From Paenibacillus sophorae (lineage in GTDB: Bacteria; Bacillota; Bacilli; Paenibacillales; Paenibacillaceae), in NCBI RefSeq assembly GCF_018966525.1, contig NZ_CP076607.1, forward strand, positions 186,001 to 250,000: a stretch of 64,000 nucleotides of DNA. The letters are read 5' to 3'. Positions 7,895 through 16,214 of this stretch are shown one piece after another. The notes below the pieces were generated by a model, which was given only the letters and a program-made list of their open reading frames with translations, was not told the origin of the DNA and made no database searches. The translations under genes and the position numbers were made by a program. Every line of letters begins with the position of its first letter. Within the stretch, counting starts at the first letter, position 1.

Positions 7895-8812
7895 TTATCT
7901 GATGAAATCAACGAGAGAGGTAGATATGATCTTGGCACCCACTGACAAAGACGCATTGTAAATGTTCTCTTGAATCTTGGATTGCATAATCAAGCCCTCA
8001 TAATCGGCATCCTCGGTCTTTGCTTGCAGATCTGTAAGATTAATGTTCAAGTCGCTGAGCCGATCCCGTATTAATTCCACACGATTGGTTTTGGCCCCGA
8101 TTTCAGCACGGGAGGATAGGATGGTTTCTACACGCGTGTCGATTTTATCCAACTGACTAGAAACTCCGACAAGATCGCCTGATGTCAATGAACTGGAAAT
8201 ATTGTTAATAATCGTAAATATATTGTCCGCATCTCCGGTATGGCCAAACACATCATTCCCGGTCATATTAATCGGCATCTGCACGCCTTCACCTACAATG
8301 TACTGAATCTGTCCTGTATCCGTAGTGATATTCTTAGAAACATCATATGTGCCATCTGAACCCTTAGCAAAATCATAGGGCTTCGTATTATACTGCTCAC
8401 CATTGAATATATATTTACCGTTCAGCTTGCTGTTGGAAATGTCTACAAGCTGCTCCTTAAGCTGCATCACTTCTTGATTGATGCTATCCAGTGCCGACTG
8501 AGGGTTGCTGCCTGTGGAAGCTTGTACGGTCAACTCCCGCAGACGCTGAACGACATCTCCAGCTTGTCCCAGCACCGTATCATTATAGTCCAGCCAGGAA
8601 AGTGCGCTGTCTACATTCTTCGTATACTGCTCATTTGAGGAAAGCTCAGCCCGGTAACGCAAGGAATAAGTAATGCCCACAGGATCATCGGAGGGCTTAT
8701 TGATTTTGCGACCGCTGGACAGCTGCAGCTGTGTATCATTCATGGTACGAGCATTCCGGTTCAGATTAAGCAACAGCTGTGAATTCATCATGTTGGAGGT
8801 GACCCTCAGCAT
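7895..8812 (-). CDS. flgL: Flagellar hook-filament junction protein FlgL (HAP3)
   Basis: 305 residues. The flagellin-like N-terminus (LRVTSNMMNSQLLLNLNRNARTM, then SSGRKINKPSDDPVG) and C-terminal helical region are characteristic. FlgL, with FlgK, joins the hook to the filament. Strong GAGGAGG site; 14 bp after flgK. Confidence 0.96.
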   Translation of the reverse strand: MLRVTSNMMNSQLLLNLNRNARTMNDTQLQLSSGRKINKPSDDPVGITYSLRYRAELSSNEQYTKNVDSALSWLDYNDTVLGQAGDVVQRLRELTVQASTGSNPQSALDSINQEVMQLKEQLVDISNSKLNGKYIFNGEQYNTKPYDFAKGSDGTYDVSKNITTDTGQIQYIVGEGVQMPINMTGNDVFGHTGDADNIFTIINNISSSLTSGDLVGVSSQLDKIDTRVETILSSRAEIGAKTNRVELIRDRLSDLNINLTDLQAKTEDADYEGLIMQSKIQENIYNASLSVGAKIISTSLVDFIR

Positions 8813-8826
8813 ACGCTATTCCTCCT

Positions 8827-10428
8827 CTATCTTCCGACTGTGCCGGTAGAATTAATTAATTTATCAAGCATCTCGTCATAAGTTGTCATGAAACGGGCCG
8901 CGGCACTGTATGCATGCTGGAACACCAGCATATTCGACATTTCTTCATCCAGGGATACGCCGCTGACCGATTGACGGCGGGAGTTTACCTGTTCTACAAG
9001 ATAATCGGCATTATCCGTCTGACGGGCTGCTTCTTGAGATTGAATACCAAGCTGTCCGACCATCGAGCTAAGGTAAGAACCGACCGTTCCTGACTTGGAA
9101 CCATCCGATGTAGTAAAAGTACTGTTGTCTTTCAGATTGCTCATCAGCAGCGCCAGAGTATTGTTGCCCTTAATAACCTGAGGATTCCCAGCAGTGTCCA
9201 GCGATGTGCGCAGCGATGTTGCAAACAGGGACACATCAGCCACTATATCTGCATTCAGCTTTATGTTACCGGCGGTGATCGTGCTGCTGCCGTCCGAGGC
9301 GGTGAAGAAAGAACGGCCTGAACTTCCATCCATGGCATAACCCAGTTGGTGCAATCCGTTCAACCCTTTGACTAAGGTCTTAACATCCTCGTACAGGGCA
9401 GCCCCCTTAGGCATTGCTTGGCCTGCCGCCAAAGTAACTACTGTTCCATCAGCCTGTTTAATCTCGGCATCATTGGTAAGCACGGTTCCCTCTGGAAGAT
9501 TGGAGCCGGAAGGAAGTGTGATTTCTACATTCCCATTGGCAATCGTACCCGCCATATCATCAAGCTGCTTCTTGTAATCAGCGACATAATTCCTGCTGGA
9601 CAAAATCATGCCGTAAGCTTCACCGGCCCTCAGATCTCCCGAGGTATAGGCGTCATTGAGAAATGCGCTGTTTACGGCAGCGGGATTTGCCGCCCCCTGA
9701 ACAAGCGCCCGTGTTCCCAAAGAAATGTTATAGCCTGCATCGGTTTCTACCACAGTAATGTTGACAATCTTGGATAGCTTATCCGTCAAGAGGTCGCGCT
9801 GATCCCGCAAATCGTTGGCGCGGTCCCCCATACCCTCAATCTTGGCAATTGATCGATTCAGATCGGTTATGGCATTCAAGTGTGTCTGGATTTCTTGTGC
9901 TTTAGTGGCAATATTCTCATTGAGATCGCTATCCAGATTACTCAATTGGGTGCTCATATAGTTCATCGCATCCGTAAGGGATTGTGCAGTTTGCACTACG
10001 ATTTTACGTGCGGTGGGATCCTCGGGATTCTTGCTTAGGTCAGACCAGGACTTCCAAAAGTTATCCAATACTGTGCGGATCCCTGTATCCGACGGTTCGT
10101 TAACAATCGCTTCCAGCTTATCAAGGGTGTCGGATTGGATGCTCCAGTTGCCATGGGCAGCATTCTCTCCGCGGTACTGTTCATCCAGGAACATCTCGCG
10201 AATCCGTTCGATGGAGGTAAATTCCACGCCCGTACCCAGCTGCCCGGGAACGGTTGAATTGGTAAGTCCATAAGCTTCAATTGGACTGGCTGCTTTCATA
10301 TTTACCCGCTGGCGCGTATAGCCTTCCGTGTTGGCGTTGGCAATATTGTGGCCGGTTGTATTTAGGGCAGCCGTTTGGGTAAAGAGACTTCGTCTTGCCG
10401 TCTCTATGGAATGAAATGTGGATGTCAT
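8827..10428 (-). CDS. flgK: Flagellar hook-associated protein FlgK (HAP1)
   Basis: 533 residues. The N-terminal rod/hook motif (AALNTTGHNIANANTEGYTRQRV) and the C-terminal region (LDEEMSNMLVFQHAYSAAARFMTT) are conserved. FlgK sits between the hook and FlgL. It is part of the flgM-flgN-flgK-flgL operon, and its chaperone FlgN is encoded just upstream. Confidence 0.97.
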   Translation of the reverse strand: MTSTFHSIETARRSLFTQTAALNTTGHNIANANTEGYTRQRVNMKAASPIEAYGLTNSTVPGQLGTGVEFTSIERIREMFLDEQYRGENAAHGNWSIQSDTLDKLEAIVNEPSDTGIRTVLDNFWKSWSDLSKNPEDPTARKIVVQTAQSLTDAMNYMSTQLSNLDSDLNENIATKAQEIQTHLNAITDLNRSIAKIEGMGDRANDLRDQRDLLTDKLSKIVNITVVETDAGYNISLGTRALVQGAANPAAVNSAFLNDAYTSGDLRAGEAYGMILSSRNYVADYKKQLDDMAGTIANGNVEITLPSGSNLPEGTVLTNDAEIKQADGTVVTLAAGQAMPKGAALYEDVKTLVKGLNGLHQLGYAMDGSSGRSFFTASDGSSTITAGNIKLNADIVADVSLFATSLRTSLDTAGNPQVIKGNNTLALLMSNLKDNSTFTTSDGSKSGTVGSYLSSMVGQLGIQSQEAARQTDNADYLVEQVNSRRQSVSGVSLDEEMSNMLVFQHAYSAAARFMTTYDEMLDKLINSTGTVGR

Positions 10429-10484
10429 GCTACTTACTCCTCCCTTGTGTTTGCTGCAGCAAAACGGTATGCTGCGGGCTCTAT

Positions 10485-10985
10485 TTATCCCCGCGCGTCA
10501 AAAAAACCAGGCCTTCTTGCCACATTATCCCGATTGGCCGGATGCTGGTAGGTAATATCCTGATTCGGTCTGCCGACAAGCAAATCCAGGGAATAATCTA
10601 TAAATGCAAGCGACTGCTCAATCAGCTTCTGATTCAGTTCATTGGCTTTCTTCAAGCGATCCAGCGTATCGGCAAGCTGGCCTTGAATATGCAGCAATCT
10701 CGCTTTGTCTTCAGGGTCAAATACAAGCCGGGATAGTTCCGTTAGGTTCAGATTGAGGTTGGAACGGATGCCAACACCCTGCAGGAAATCATAAGCCGCC
10801 TGCGCGCGTTGCTCCTCCAACTGTCCGACAAGCTTCACAAGCTTAGATTCCCGATTAAGGATTTCAATGAGACCTTCTACCTTATTATCCATTATGGCTT
10901 GTTTCTTCGCAGCGGCCAGATCAAGCATTTGCAAATGCGTCTCGTCCAGCCGCTCGAGAAATTCAATCAATGCTGTCAGTCCCAT
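10485..10985 (-). CDS. flgN: FlgN-type export chaperone (YvyG-like)
   Basis: 166 residues, helical and coiled-coil rich, between flgM and flgK as in B. subtilis (yvyG). FlgN-family chaperones bind FlgK and FlgL for export. The frame also offers a GTG at 10997 directly after the flgM stop, but AGGTGA then sits correctly for ATG 10985, giving MGLTALIEFLERLDE. Confidence 0.88.
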   Translation of the reverse strand: MGLTALIEFLERLDETHLQMLDLAAAKKQAIMDNKVEGLIEILNRESKLVKLVGQLEEQRAQAAYDFLQGVGIRSNLNLNLTELSRLVFDPEDKARLLHIQGQLADTLDRLKKANELNQKLIEQSLAFIDYSLDLLVGRPNQDITYQHPANRDNVARRPGFFDARG

Positions 10986-10997
10986 GGATGATTTCAC

Positions 10998-11285
10998 CTA
11001 ATTCTCGGAGGATTGCTTAAAATAAGGGGCGAGTTTCTCGGCGAGTTTGGATGCGTCGACTTGATAAGTACCGGCGGAGACCTGCTGCTTGAGGCTTTGG
11101 ATTCTTTGAGCGCGTTCTTGATCTATCTTCCCGCTGTTTTGCGCTTCCAAAAGCTTCATAGCTTCCGTAGAAATCGATACCTCGTCTTTGCGTGTGTTCT
11201 TTTTCATCTGATCCTGCCTTTGTGATTCCATACTGCGTTGATACGGATTAATCGGGTTAATTCGCCCGGTATCATTAACCTTCAT
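10998..11285 (-). CDS. flgM: Anti-sigma-D factor FlgM
   Basis: 95 residues. The N-terminus (MKVNDTGRINPINPYQ) and the C-terminal helices (KIDQERAQRIQSLKQQVSAGTYQVDASKLAEKL) match Firmicute FlgM, which binds sigma-D until the hook is complete. GAAGGTG site upstream. It is the first gene after a sigma-D-type promoter (11335-11362), consistent with the known autoregulation of flgM. Confidence 0.95.
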   Translation of the reverse strand: MKVNDTGRINPINPYQRSMESQRQDQMKKNTRKDEVSISTEAMKLLEAQNSGKIDQERAQRIQSLKQQVSAGTYQVDASKLAEKLAPYFKQSSEN

Positions 11286-11308
11286 TTCTTACACCTTCTT
11301 TCTAATAT

Positions 11309-11345
11309 AAAAAGGCCGATAATCTTTACTAAGTTTATCGGCCTT
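11309..11345 (-). terminator. Intrinsic terminator between yvyF and flgM
   Basis: An 11 bp stem (AAGGCCGATAA / TTATCGGCCTT) with a 12 nt loop, followed by T residues on the minus strand. Transcripts coming from comFA-comFC-yvyF would stop here. Its upstream arm contains the -10 of the flgM promoter. Confidence 0.85.
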
Positions 11346-11362
11346 GATTGAAACATACTTTA
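11335..11362 (-). promoter_or_regulatory. Sigma-D-type promoter of flgM-flgN-flgK-flgL, embedded in the terminator
   Basis: Minus strand: TAAA (11359-11362), 16 bp spacer, GCCGATAA (11335-11342), 7 of 8 matches to the -10 consensus. RNA starting about 7 nt downstream begins in the terminator loop, so it lacks the upstream stem arm and would not terminate. Confidence 0.75.
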
Positions 11363-11388
11363 TACCTGTAAGCGTATTTTTGCGGAAA

Positions 11389-11799
11389 TTATAGCCCGCG
11401 CAGCTTGTCTACTGCTCTGTAGGCCCCTTTGGAATCCTTCCGTGACGCTTCCGACGCGGCAGCTTCCTTTGATGCATTCATCAAATCTTTGGTCAGCCTG
11501 CTGCGACAGCTATCGCACATATGCCCTTCCCGAATCAATGTTCCGCACACCTCGCAGGGATACATCATATTCGGCGCATTTGCGATGGAAATCCGGCCTT
11601 CCCGAATAAAGCGAGTGATTTCTTTAATCGGAATCTCGGTAGCGTCGGAAAGCTCTTGAATATTGGTCCCCCTGTTCTCCCGCAAGTATTTCACGCAAAT
11701 CTCATATTGATGCTCCAGTTCCTTCACGCATGACTGGCAGAGCTCCATGACATTCTTGACGTATATCCGTCCGCACCGGGGACAATTATCGATATTCAT
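11389..11799 (-). CDS. yvyF: YvyF-type flagellar-operon zinc-ribbon protein
   Basis: 136 residues with two zinc-binding parts: CPRCG ... CQSC near residues 5-20 and CEVCG ... CDSC near residues 80-97. Between them is a helix-turn-helix-like segment (NIQELSDATEIPIKEITRFIREG). This matches the YvyF family found between comFC and flgM. Function unknown; a regulatory or nucleic-acid-binding role is possible. AAGGGGG site before the ATG; ends at the 11309-11345 terminator. Confidence 0.88.
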   Translation of the reverse strand: MNIDNCPRCGRIYVKNVMELCQSCVKELEHQYEICVKYLRENRGTNIQELSDATEIPIKEITRFIREGRISIANAPNMMYPCEVCGTLIREGHMCDSCRSRLTKDLMNASKEAAASEASRKDSKGAYRAVDKLRGL

Positions 11800-11912
11800 G
11801 TTCAGCAGCCCCCTTTCCTTCCATTCTATCCGTAATTAGACTGCTCATGCTCCTAGATTACATGATTGCAGGGGTTTCGTCTACTTCCTGCTGCTTGCAG
11901 CAAAGATTTCCT

Positions 11913-12752
11913 TTACGAACGAGCCCAGGTCAGGCTGTAAATTTCAGCTTGGCATCCGGAAGACATGGCCATTCTTTGCAGCACGTCGGCACAGGAACGG
12001 ATGGTGCTGCCTGTCGTATAGATGTCGTCCACCACAACAATTCTCACCGGAGTTGAAGAGGACGGGAGGAGAGTTCGGATCCGGGAATTAGCGCTGCCAG
12101 GAAATAGAAGCCTGTCGGCAAATTGTTCCGTCCATTCCGGATTCGGAACAAAAGCGCGCTTCATATCGGCAAGCCGCTCCGCTCTCCCCTTAAAGCTCTG
12201 CTTGCCGGTATGGTGCGCGCGGACAAGCAGCTCCATAACGGGGATTTTGCGGCGAGCCGATATGTACTGGGCAAGTCTTTCCGCCTGGTTGAAACCGCGT
12301 TCGGTTAGCCGGAGATCGCTAACCGGAACGGGTACAAGCAGATCCGCATTCCACTCCAGCTTCACTTCAGCCTTTATTTCCTCCTTAAGCATGCTGTAGG
12401 CGCTGTCCAGCATCCGTGCGAGCGGCTCGGCATACCTCTCATCGCCCCGGTATTTATACTGGCTGAGCCATTGACGCATCTCGCTGCTGTAGGCGACCGC
12501 GCTTCGGTTGCAGATAAGGGAAGAAGCGTCCGCCCCGCGGGCGCAATCCGGACAGCCCACATGGCGTCCGCATTTCCGGCAGCGGGGCTTGCGTATCCAG
12601 GGAATGGTTCGAACGCACGCTTCGCAGATTCCAGGAAGCGCGGTTGAAAGGTATCCCAAGCGTCCGCATGAGAGACATTGTTCTTGTTTAGGAGCCAGCA
12701 GGGAATGGGCGGCGCGCAGCCAACGGCCAATATTCACTGGAGATCTCGCCAT
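11913..12752 (-). CDS. comFC: ComFC / phosphoribosyltransferase-like competence protein
   Basis: 279 residues. N-terminal zinc-binding cysteines (CLSCG ... CEAC ... CRKCG ... CPDC, about residues 22-70) are followed by a phosphoribosyltransferase fold with the PRPP loop VVVDDIYTTGST near residues 238-249. ComFC works with ComFA in handling incoming DNA during transformation. Its ATG directly follows the comFA TGA, so translation is probably coupled. No comFB lies between them, unlike B. subtilis. Confidence 0.93.
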   Translation of the reverse strand: MARSPVNIGRWLRAAHSLLAPKQEQCLSCGRLGYLSTALPGICEACVRTIPWIRKPRCRKCGRHVGCPDCARGADASSLICNRSAVAYSSEMRQWLSQYKYRGDERYAEPLARMLDSAYSMLKEEIKAEVKLEWNADLLVPVPVSDLRLTERGFNQAERLAQYISARRKIPVMELLVRAHHTGKQSFKGRAERLADMKRAFVPNPEWTEQFADRLLFPGSANSRIRTLLPSSSTPVRIVVVDDIYTTGSTIRSCADVLQRMAMSSGCQAEIYSLTWARS

Positions 12753-14795
12753 TCAAGTACCCTCCCTATGAAGATAGCCTTTAGCGCGGGCGATCCGGTT
12801 CATTTTCCGAATCTGCGCGCATGCGCTCCGCTGCGAACGGTTCCACTGCGCGGAAGCGAACACAACCCGGCCTTTGGGATCGTCCTTGGAGCGGCCTGCC
12901 CGGCCTGCCATCTGAACAAGTGAAGCCTCGTCAAAGAGCCGGTTGTCCGCATCCAGAACGAAGACATCGCTACGTGGCACGGTGACTCCCCGCTCCAGAA
13001 TGGTCGTTGTGACGAGCAGGGATATTTCCCGGCGGCGGAAAGCCGTCACCTTCCCGGCCCTCTCAGGGTCCTGCGATGAGGTTCCTTCGATGACAATGCC
13101 GGGCATAGCGCGCCGCAAGAGCTGCAGCAGTGGGTCAATCTGAGCGATTCGGGCTGCAAAAAGAAAAATCTGTGCCTTCCGTTCGAGTGACTGTCTTAGT
13201 GTTTTTAAGAGCTTTAGCGGCAGTCGTCCTCGCTTTAGGCAGTCGCTTACTGAAGGCATCTTCAAATGAGCCGGTACCGGTAGGGGATAGCCGTGGAACC
13301 GGACGGGAACTCTCGCATGCGCCAGCCTTCCCCGGCGGACTTCCCGCTGCATTTGCGGCGGCGGCGTAGCCGATAAGTAAATAAAGCTTCCTCCGGGCTT
13401 GCATGCCCCCTCGGCGGCAAAGGCTAGCATGGGATCGTTATGGTAAGGATAAGCATCCAATTCGTCGATAATGACAAGATCGAAGGCTTGATGAAACCGA
13501 AGCAGTTGATGCGTGGTCGCGAGGGCCAGCCGCCCCTCCGCCCAGCGGTCTTGGCTGCCGCCGTAGAGCACGGCGATGCTCTCCGCCGGGAATGCCTTGG
13601 CGAGCCGGGGCGCAAGCTCCAGCACGACGTCGCGCCGCGGCGTCGCCACGAGCGCCCGCCCGCCTGCGGCGAGCACAGCCTCAAGGAGCGGGAAGATCAT
13701 TTCCGTCTTCCCCGCTCCTGTCACCGCCCAGAGCAGGAACCGCTCGGGGCGGCAGGCGGCGGAGCCCGCGCGCGGCTCCGCCAGGAACCCCAGCGCAGCG
13801 CCGGCAGCCTCCGCCTGCGCTGCGCTTAGCCCCCACCGGCGCATCAGCCCGGCGGGGGCCATGGCGGCCGTGCCCCGCACGGCCGAAAGCGCTGCGCCGC
13901 GCAGCAGCAGCGCGCAAGCCCGGGTGCGCCCGAGTGCGAGGCAGGCCTCGCAGTAGGCGCAGCCGGCAAGGCCGCACGAGGCGCAGGCCGTGCGGCCCGT
14001 GGCGGCGCTGCCGCAGCGCAGGCAGCGCGGGGGCGCGGCGGCTTCGGTGCGCCGCGCCGAGCGGGCGAGCCGGGCCGCGCAGCCTGCGGCCCTGGCAAGC
14101 ATGCCTCCCGCCATCTTCCCTCTCACCATTTGCCGCATACTCGCTCCTTGTACCTCACCGCTGGCTCCATTCCCTCTCACAATCCGCCGCCAATCTGCAC
14201 CGTGTGCCTCGCTCCCAGCTTTTTTAATCGGAAGCGACCCGACAGCCGCCTCCAGGTAAAGCCACCCCTGCAAATGCGCCAGCTGGGCCGCGCTTCTCCA
14301 GTGGCCCAATAGCCCGGGGTAGCGCTCGGCCAGCAGCGCCTCCATCTCAGATTCGAGCAGGGAGCGGCCCGGCAGCGACTTGGCGATCCAATCTGCATCC
14401 TCCAGCAGTTTCTGTGGGGAAGGGAGATCCTGAAGGTCCGTTCGAACCTTCGTAGATTCTTTTTCCAATACGTTTGTATACATGTCCCCGCTTGCCCTCA
14501 AACGCTGCTTCTCATTAGCCAGCTCCGGTTCAAGAATTGTCCGAACATAACGTTTCCAATCCGCTTCATTCCACTGCTCCATCTCTTCTCCGTAAAAGAA
14601 GCTTGACCGCAGCTTGACCGCCAGGCCCAGAGGCAGAGAAGCCCCGAGGGGAATCAGTTTTTCCTCCTCACTCGCTTTCCGGTTTCCCACGCCGTATAGA
14701 CGTCCCTCCCACCATAACGCATCCACCCTTAAATCAATGGATATACGGATGCTCCAGCCTTCCCTTTGTTTTAACGCATACACTGCCGCCTTCAT
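12753..14795 (-). CDS. comFA: ComFA, DEAD-type competence ATPase/helicase
   Basis: 680 residues, longer than B. subtilis ComFA (about 463) because of an extended N-terminal half. Visible parts: a four-cysteine zinc finger (about 258-290, CLRCG ... CASCG ... CAYCEAC), Walker A TGAGKTE (about 358), the DEAD-box variant DELD (about 441) and the helicase motif QMAGRAGR (about 630). It powers DNA uptake. The stretch 13550-14110 is strongly GC-rich and Ala/Arg-biased, but the frame is unbroken. The start is ATG 14795 with GAGGTG rather than the GTG two codons earlier. Confidence 0.94.
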   Translation of the reverse strand: MKAAVYALKQREGWSIRISIDLRVDALWWEGRLYGVGNRKASEEEKLIPLGASLPLGLAVKLRSSFFYGEEMEQWNEADWKRYVRTILEPELANEKQRLRASGDMYTNVLEKESTKVRTDLQDLPSPQKLLEDADWIAKSLPGRSLLESEMEALLAERYPGLLGHWRSAAQLAHLQGWLYLEAAVGSLPIKKAGSEAHGADWRRIVRGNGASGEVQGASMRQMVRGKMAGGMLARAAGCAARLARSARRTEAAAPPRCLRCGSAATGRTACASCGLAGCAYCEACLALGRTRACALLLRGAALSAVRGTAAMAPAGLMRRWGLSAAQAEAAGAALGFLAEPRAGSAACRPERFLLWAVTGAGKTEMIFPLLEAVLAAGGRALVATPRRDVVLELAPRLAKAFPAESIAVLYGGSQDRWAEGRLALATTHQLLRFHQAFDLVIIDELDAYPYHNDPMLAFAAEGACKPGGSFIYLSATPPPQMQREVRRGRLAHARVPVRFHGYPLPVPAHLKMPSVSDCLKRGRLPLKLLKTLRQSLERKAQIFLFAARIAQIDPLLQLLRRAMPGIVIEGTSSQDPERAGKVTAFRRREISLLVTTTILERGVTVPRSDVFVLDADNRLFDEASLVQMAGRAGRSKDDPKGRVVFASAQWNRSQRSACAQIRKMNRIARAKGYLHREGT

Positions 14796-14842
14796 GCACA
14801 CACCTCTTTCTTTTTTTGATGCTCCACCCCTTTAACTCGCAC

Positions 14843-14880
14843 AAAAAAGCACACTCTCCCTCACTCGGAAAGTGTGCTTC
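14843..14880 (-). terminator. Intrinsic terminator before comFA
   Basis: Stem AAGCACACT / AGTGTGCTT with TTTTTT on the minus strand, about 46 bp after the stop of the gene at 14926-15390. It separates the degSU side from comFA. Confidence 0.8.
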
Positions 14881-14925
14881 ACCTATTACCCTGATATTGA
14901 ATTGTATCCGAAACCGGATATTGTA

Positions 14926-15390
14926 CTACAAACCGCCGCCTCTTGATTGACATCCCCTGCTTCCTACAGCCCGCATGAACGGCAGGGGAATTGGCTGCTC
15001 CGGGAACCGCAAATCAATCACAGTTTCTTTATCCTGCTCGGCTGACTGCGCTTTCCTATCTTCTTGAGAATAACTGTCCTTGTACTCCGTCATCTGCAAA
15101 TCCAGAGAACAACCGCCATCCCGCAGCCCGGAAACGATCCAATGCGTCCCGTCACTAGAGCCATCGTCCATAAAGGTTACCCGCAGCCGTTTTCCCGTCA
15201 GAAAGGACTGGAGAACCATCGCGCGGATTACCCCCTCCACTACAGATTCATGATTGCGGGCAATCAGAATATAGTGGAGCCATTTTCCCGTCTCAGAGGC
15301 AGTTTCTCTCTTTCCTCGGGACTTAAGCGCATGCACACATACTACCGCAGATGCATATACAGCTCCGATCCAAATCAACTGGGCTATCAT
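14926..15390 (-). CDS. Short membrane-anchored protein resembling the N-terminal part of a GT2 glycosyltransferase
   Basis: 154 residues. One N-terminal membrane segment (about 2-20) is followed by a segment like the start of a GT-A fold (HYILIARNHESVVEGVIRAM ... QSFLTG) and a textbook DDGSSDGT motif (about 75-82). The rest of a GT2 enzyme, including the acceptor and metal-site half, is missing, and the tail is low in structure. It could be a degenerate or regulatory relative. It has a strong GAGGAGGTG site and its own terminator. It lies where B. subtilis has degV. Function unknown. Confidence 0.75.
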   Translation of the reverse strand: MIAQLIWIGAVYASAVVCVHALKSRGKRETASETGKWLHYILIARNHESVVEGVIRAMVLQSFLTGKRLRVTFMDDGSSDGTHWIVSGLRDGGCSLDLQMTEYKDSYSQEDRKAQSAEQDKETVIDLRFPEQPIPLPFMRAVGSRGCQSRGGGL

Positions 15391-15487
15391 GGGGATGCAC
15401 CTCCTCTTATACCAACACTATATGCCGGTAAAAAAGAAGAGGTGACTGGCGCTGATTTTCGAATACTCCGCTGTATCTGGTGCTATT

Positions 15488-16210
15488 TTACAGCGTTACC
15501 CAGCCATATTTGATCGAATTGATAACAGCCTGTGTGCGGTCGTCGACTTCCATTTTTTGCAGAATGCTGCTGACATGGTTCTTAACCGTCTTTTCGCTGA
15601 TAAACAAATATTCGCCAATCATCTTATTGCTCTTTCCTTCGGCCATCAACCGCAGCACTTCGGCTTCGCGGCGCGTCAGCGGATTGTTGTCCCCCGCCAC
15701 AAACTTGACGCCTGCTTCCTTCACCGAAGTCTCCGCCATCGCGCCCGCTTCATTCAAATAGGTCATGCGCCGCAGTTGGTTAATTAGTTTACCTGTCACT
15801 TTGGGATGGATAAAAGCATGCCCCTCGCAGACCGAACGAATGGCATTGATCAGCGACTCGGCTTCCATATCCTTGAGAAGATAACCGTTGGCGCCTTTGC
15901 GCAGCGTCTCGAATACGTAACTTTCATCATCATGGATGGACAAAATAATCACTTTGACGTCGGGGAACATTTCCCTCAGCTTTTCCGTTGCTTCCACACC
16001 ATTCTCGATCGGCATGTTAATGTCCATCAGCACGATATCCGGCTTGGTATGGTTGCAGAACTCCAGCACCTGGATGCCGTCGCCGCACTCGCCAATGACC
16101 TCAATGTCTTCCTCCATGTTTAAAATGCGCTTAAGTCCTTCTCTGAACAGCTGATGATCGTCCGCCAACAGTACTTTAATGGGTGTCTTGCCGGGATTCT
16201 GGTTCTCCAT
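15488..16210 (-). CDS. degU: Response regulator DegU
   Basis: 240 residues. A receiver domain (about 10-125) with the phospho-acceptor Asp at about residue 63 (DIVLMDINMP) is followed by a LuxR/NarL helix-turn-helix at the C-terminus (LTRREAEVLRLMAEG, SEKTVKNHVSSIL). DegU controls exoenzymes, motility and competence. The frame extends upstream to 16288, inside degS, but AAAGGAG 7 bases before ATG 16210 fixes the start 4 bp after the degS stop. Confidence 0.96.
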   Translation of the reverse strand: MENQNPGKTPIKVLLADDHQLFREGLKRILNMEEDIEVIGECGDGIQVLEFCNHTKPDIVLMDINMPIENGVEATEKLREMFPDVKVIILSIHDDESYVFETLRKGANGYLLKDMEAESLINAIRSVCEGHAFIHPKVTGKLINQLRRMTYLNEAGAMAETSVKEAGVKFVAGDNNPLTRREAEVLRLMAEGKSNKMIGEYLFISEKTVKNHVSSILQKMEVDDRTQAVINSIKYGWVTL

Positions 16211-16214
16211 TAAT

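Noticed and set aside
13592..14227. Arg/Pro-rich frame on the plus strand over comFA
   Set aside because: Generated by the high GC content, with stops rare in all frames. No ribosome site and no recognisable domain.
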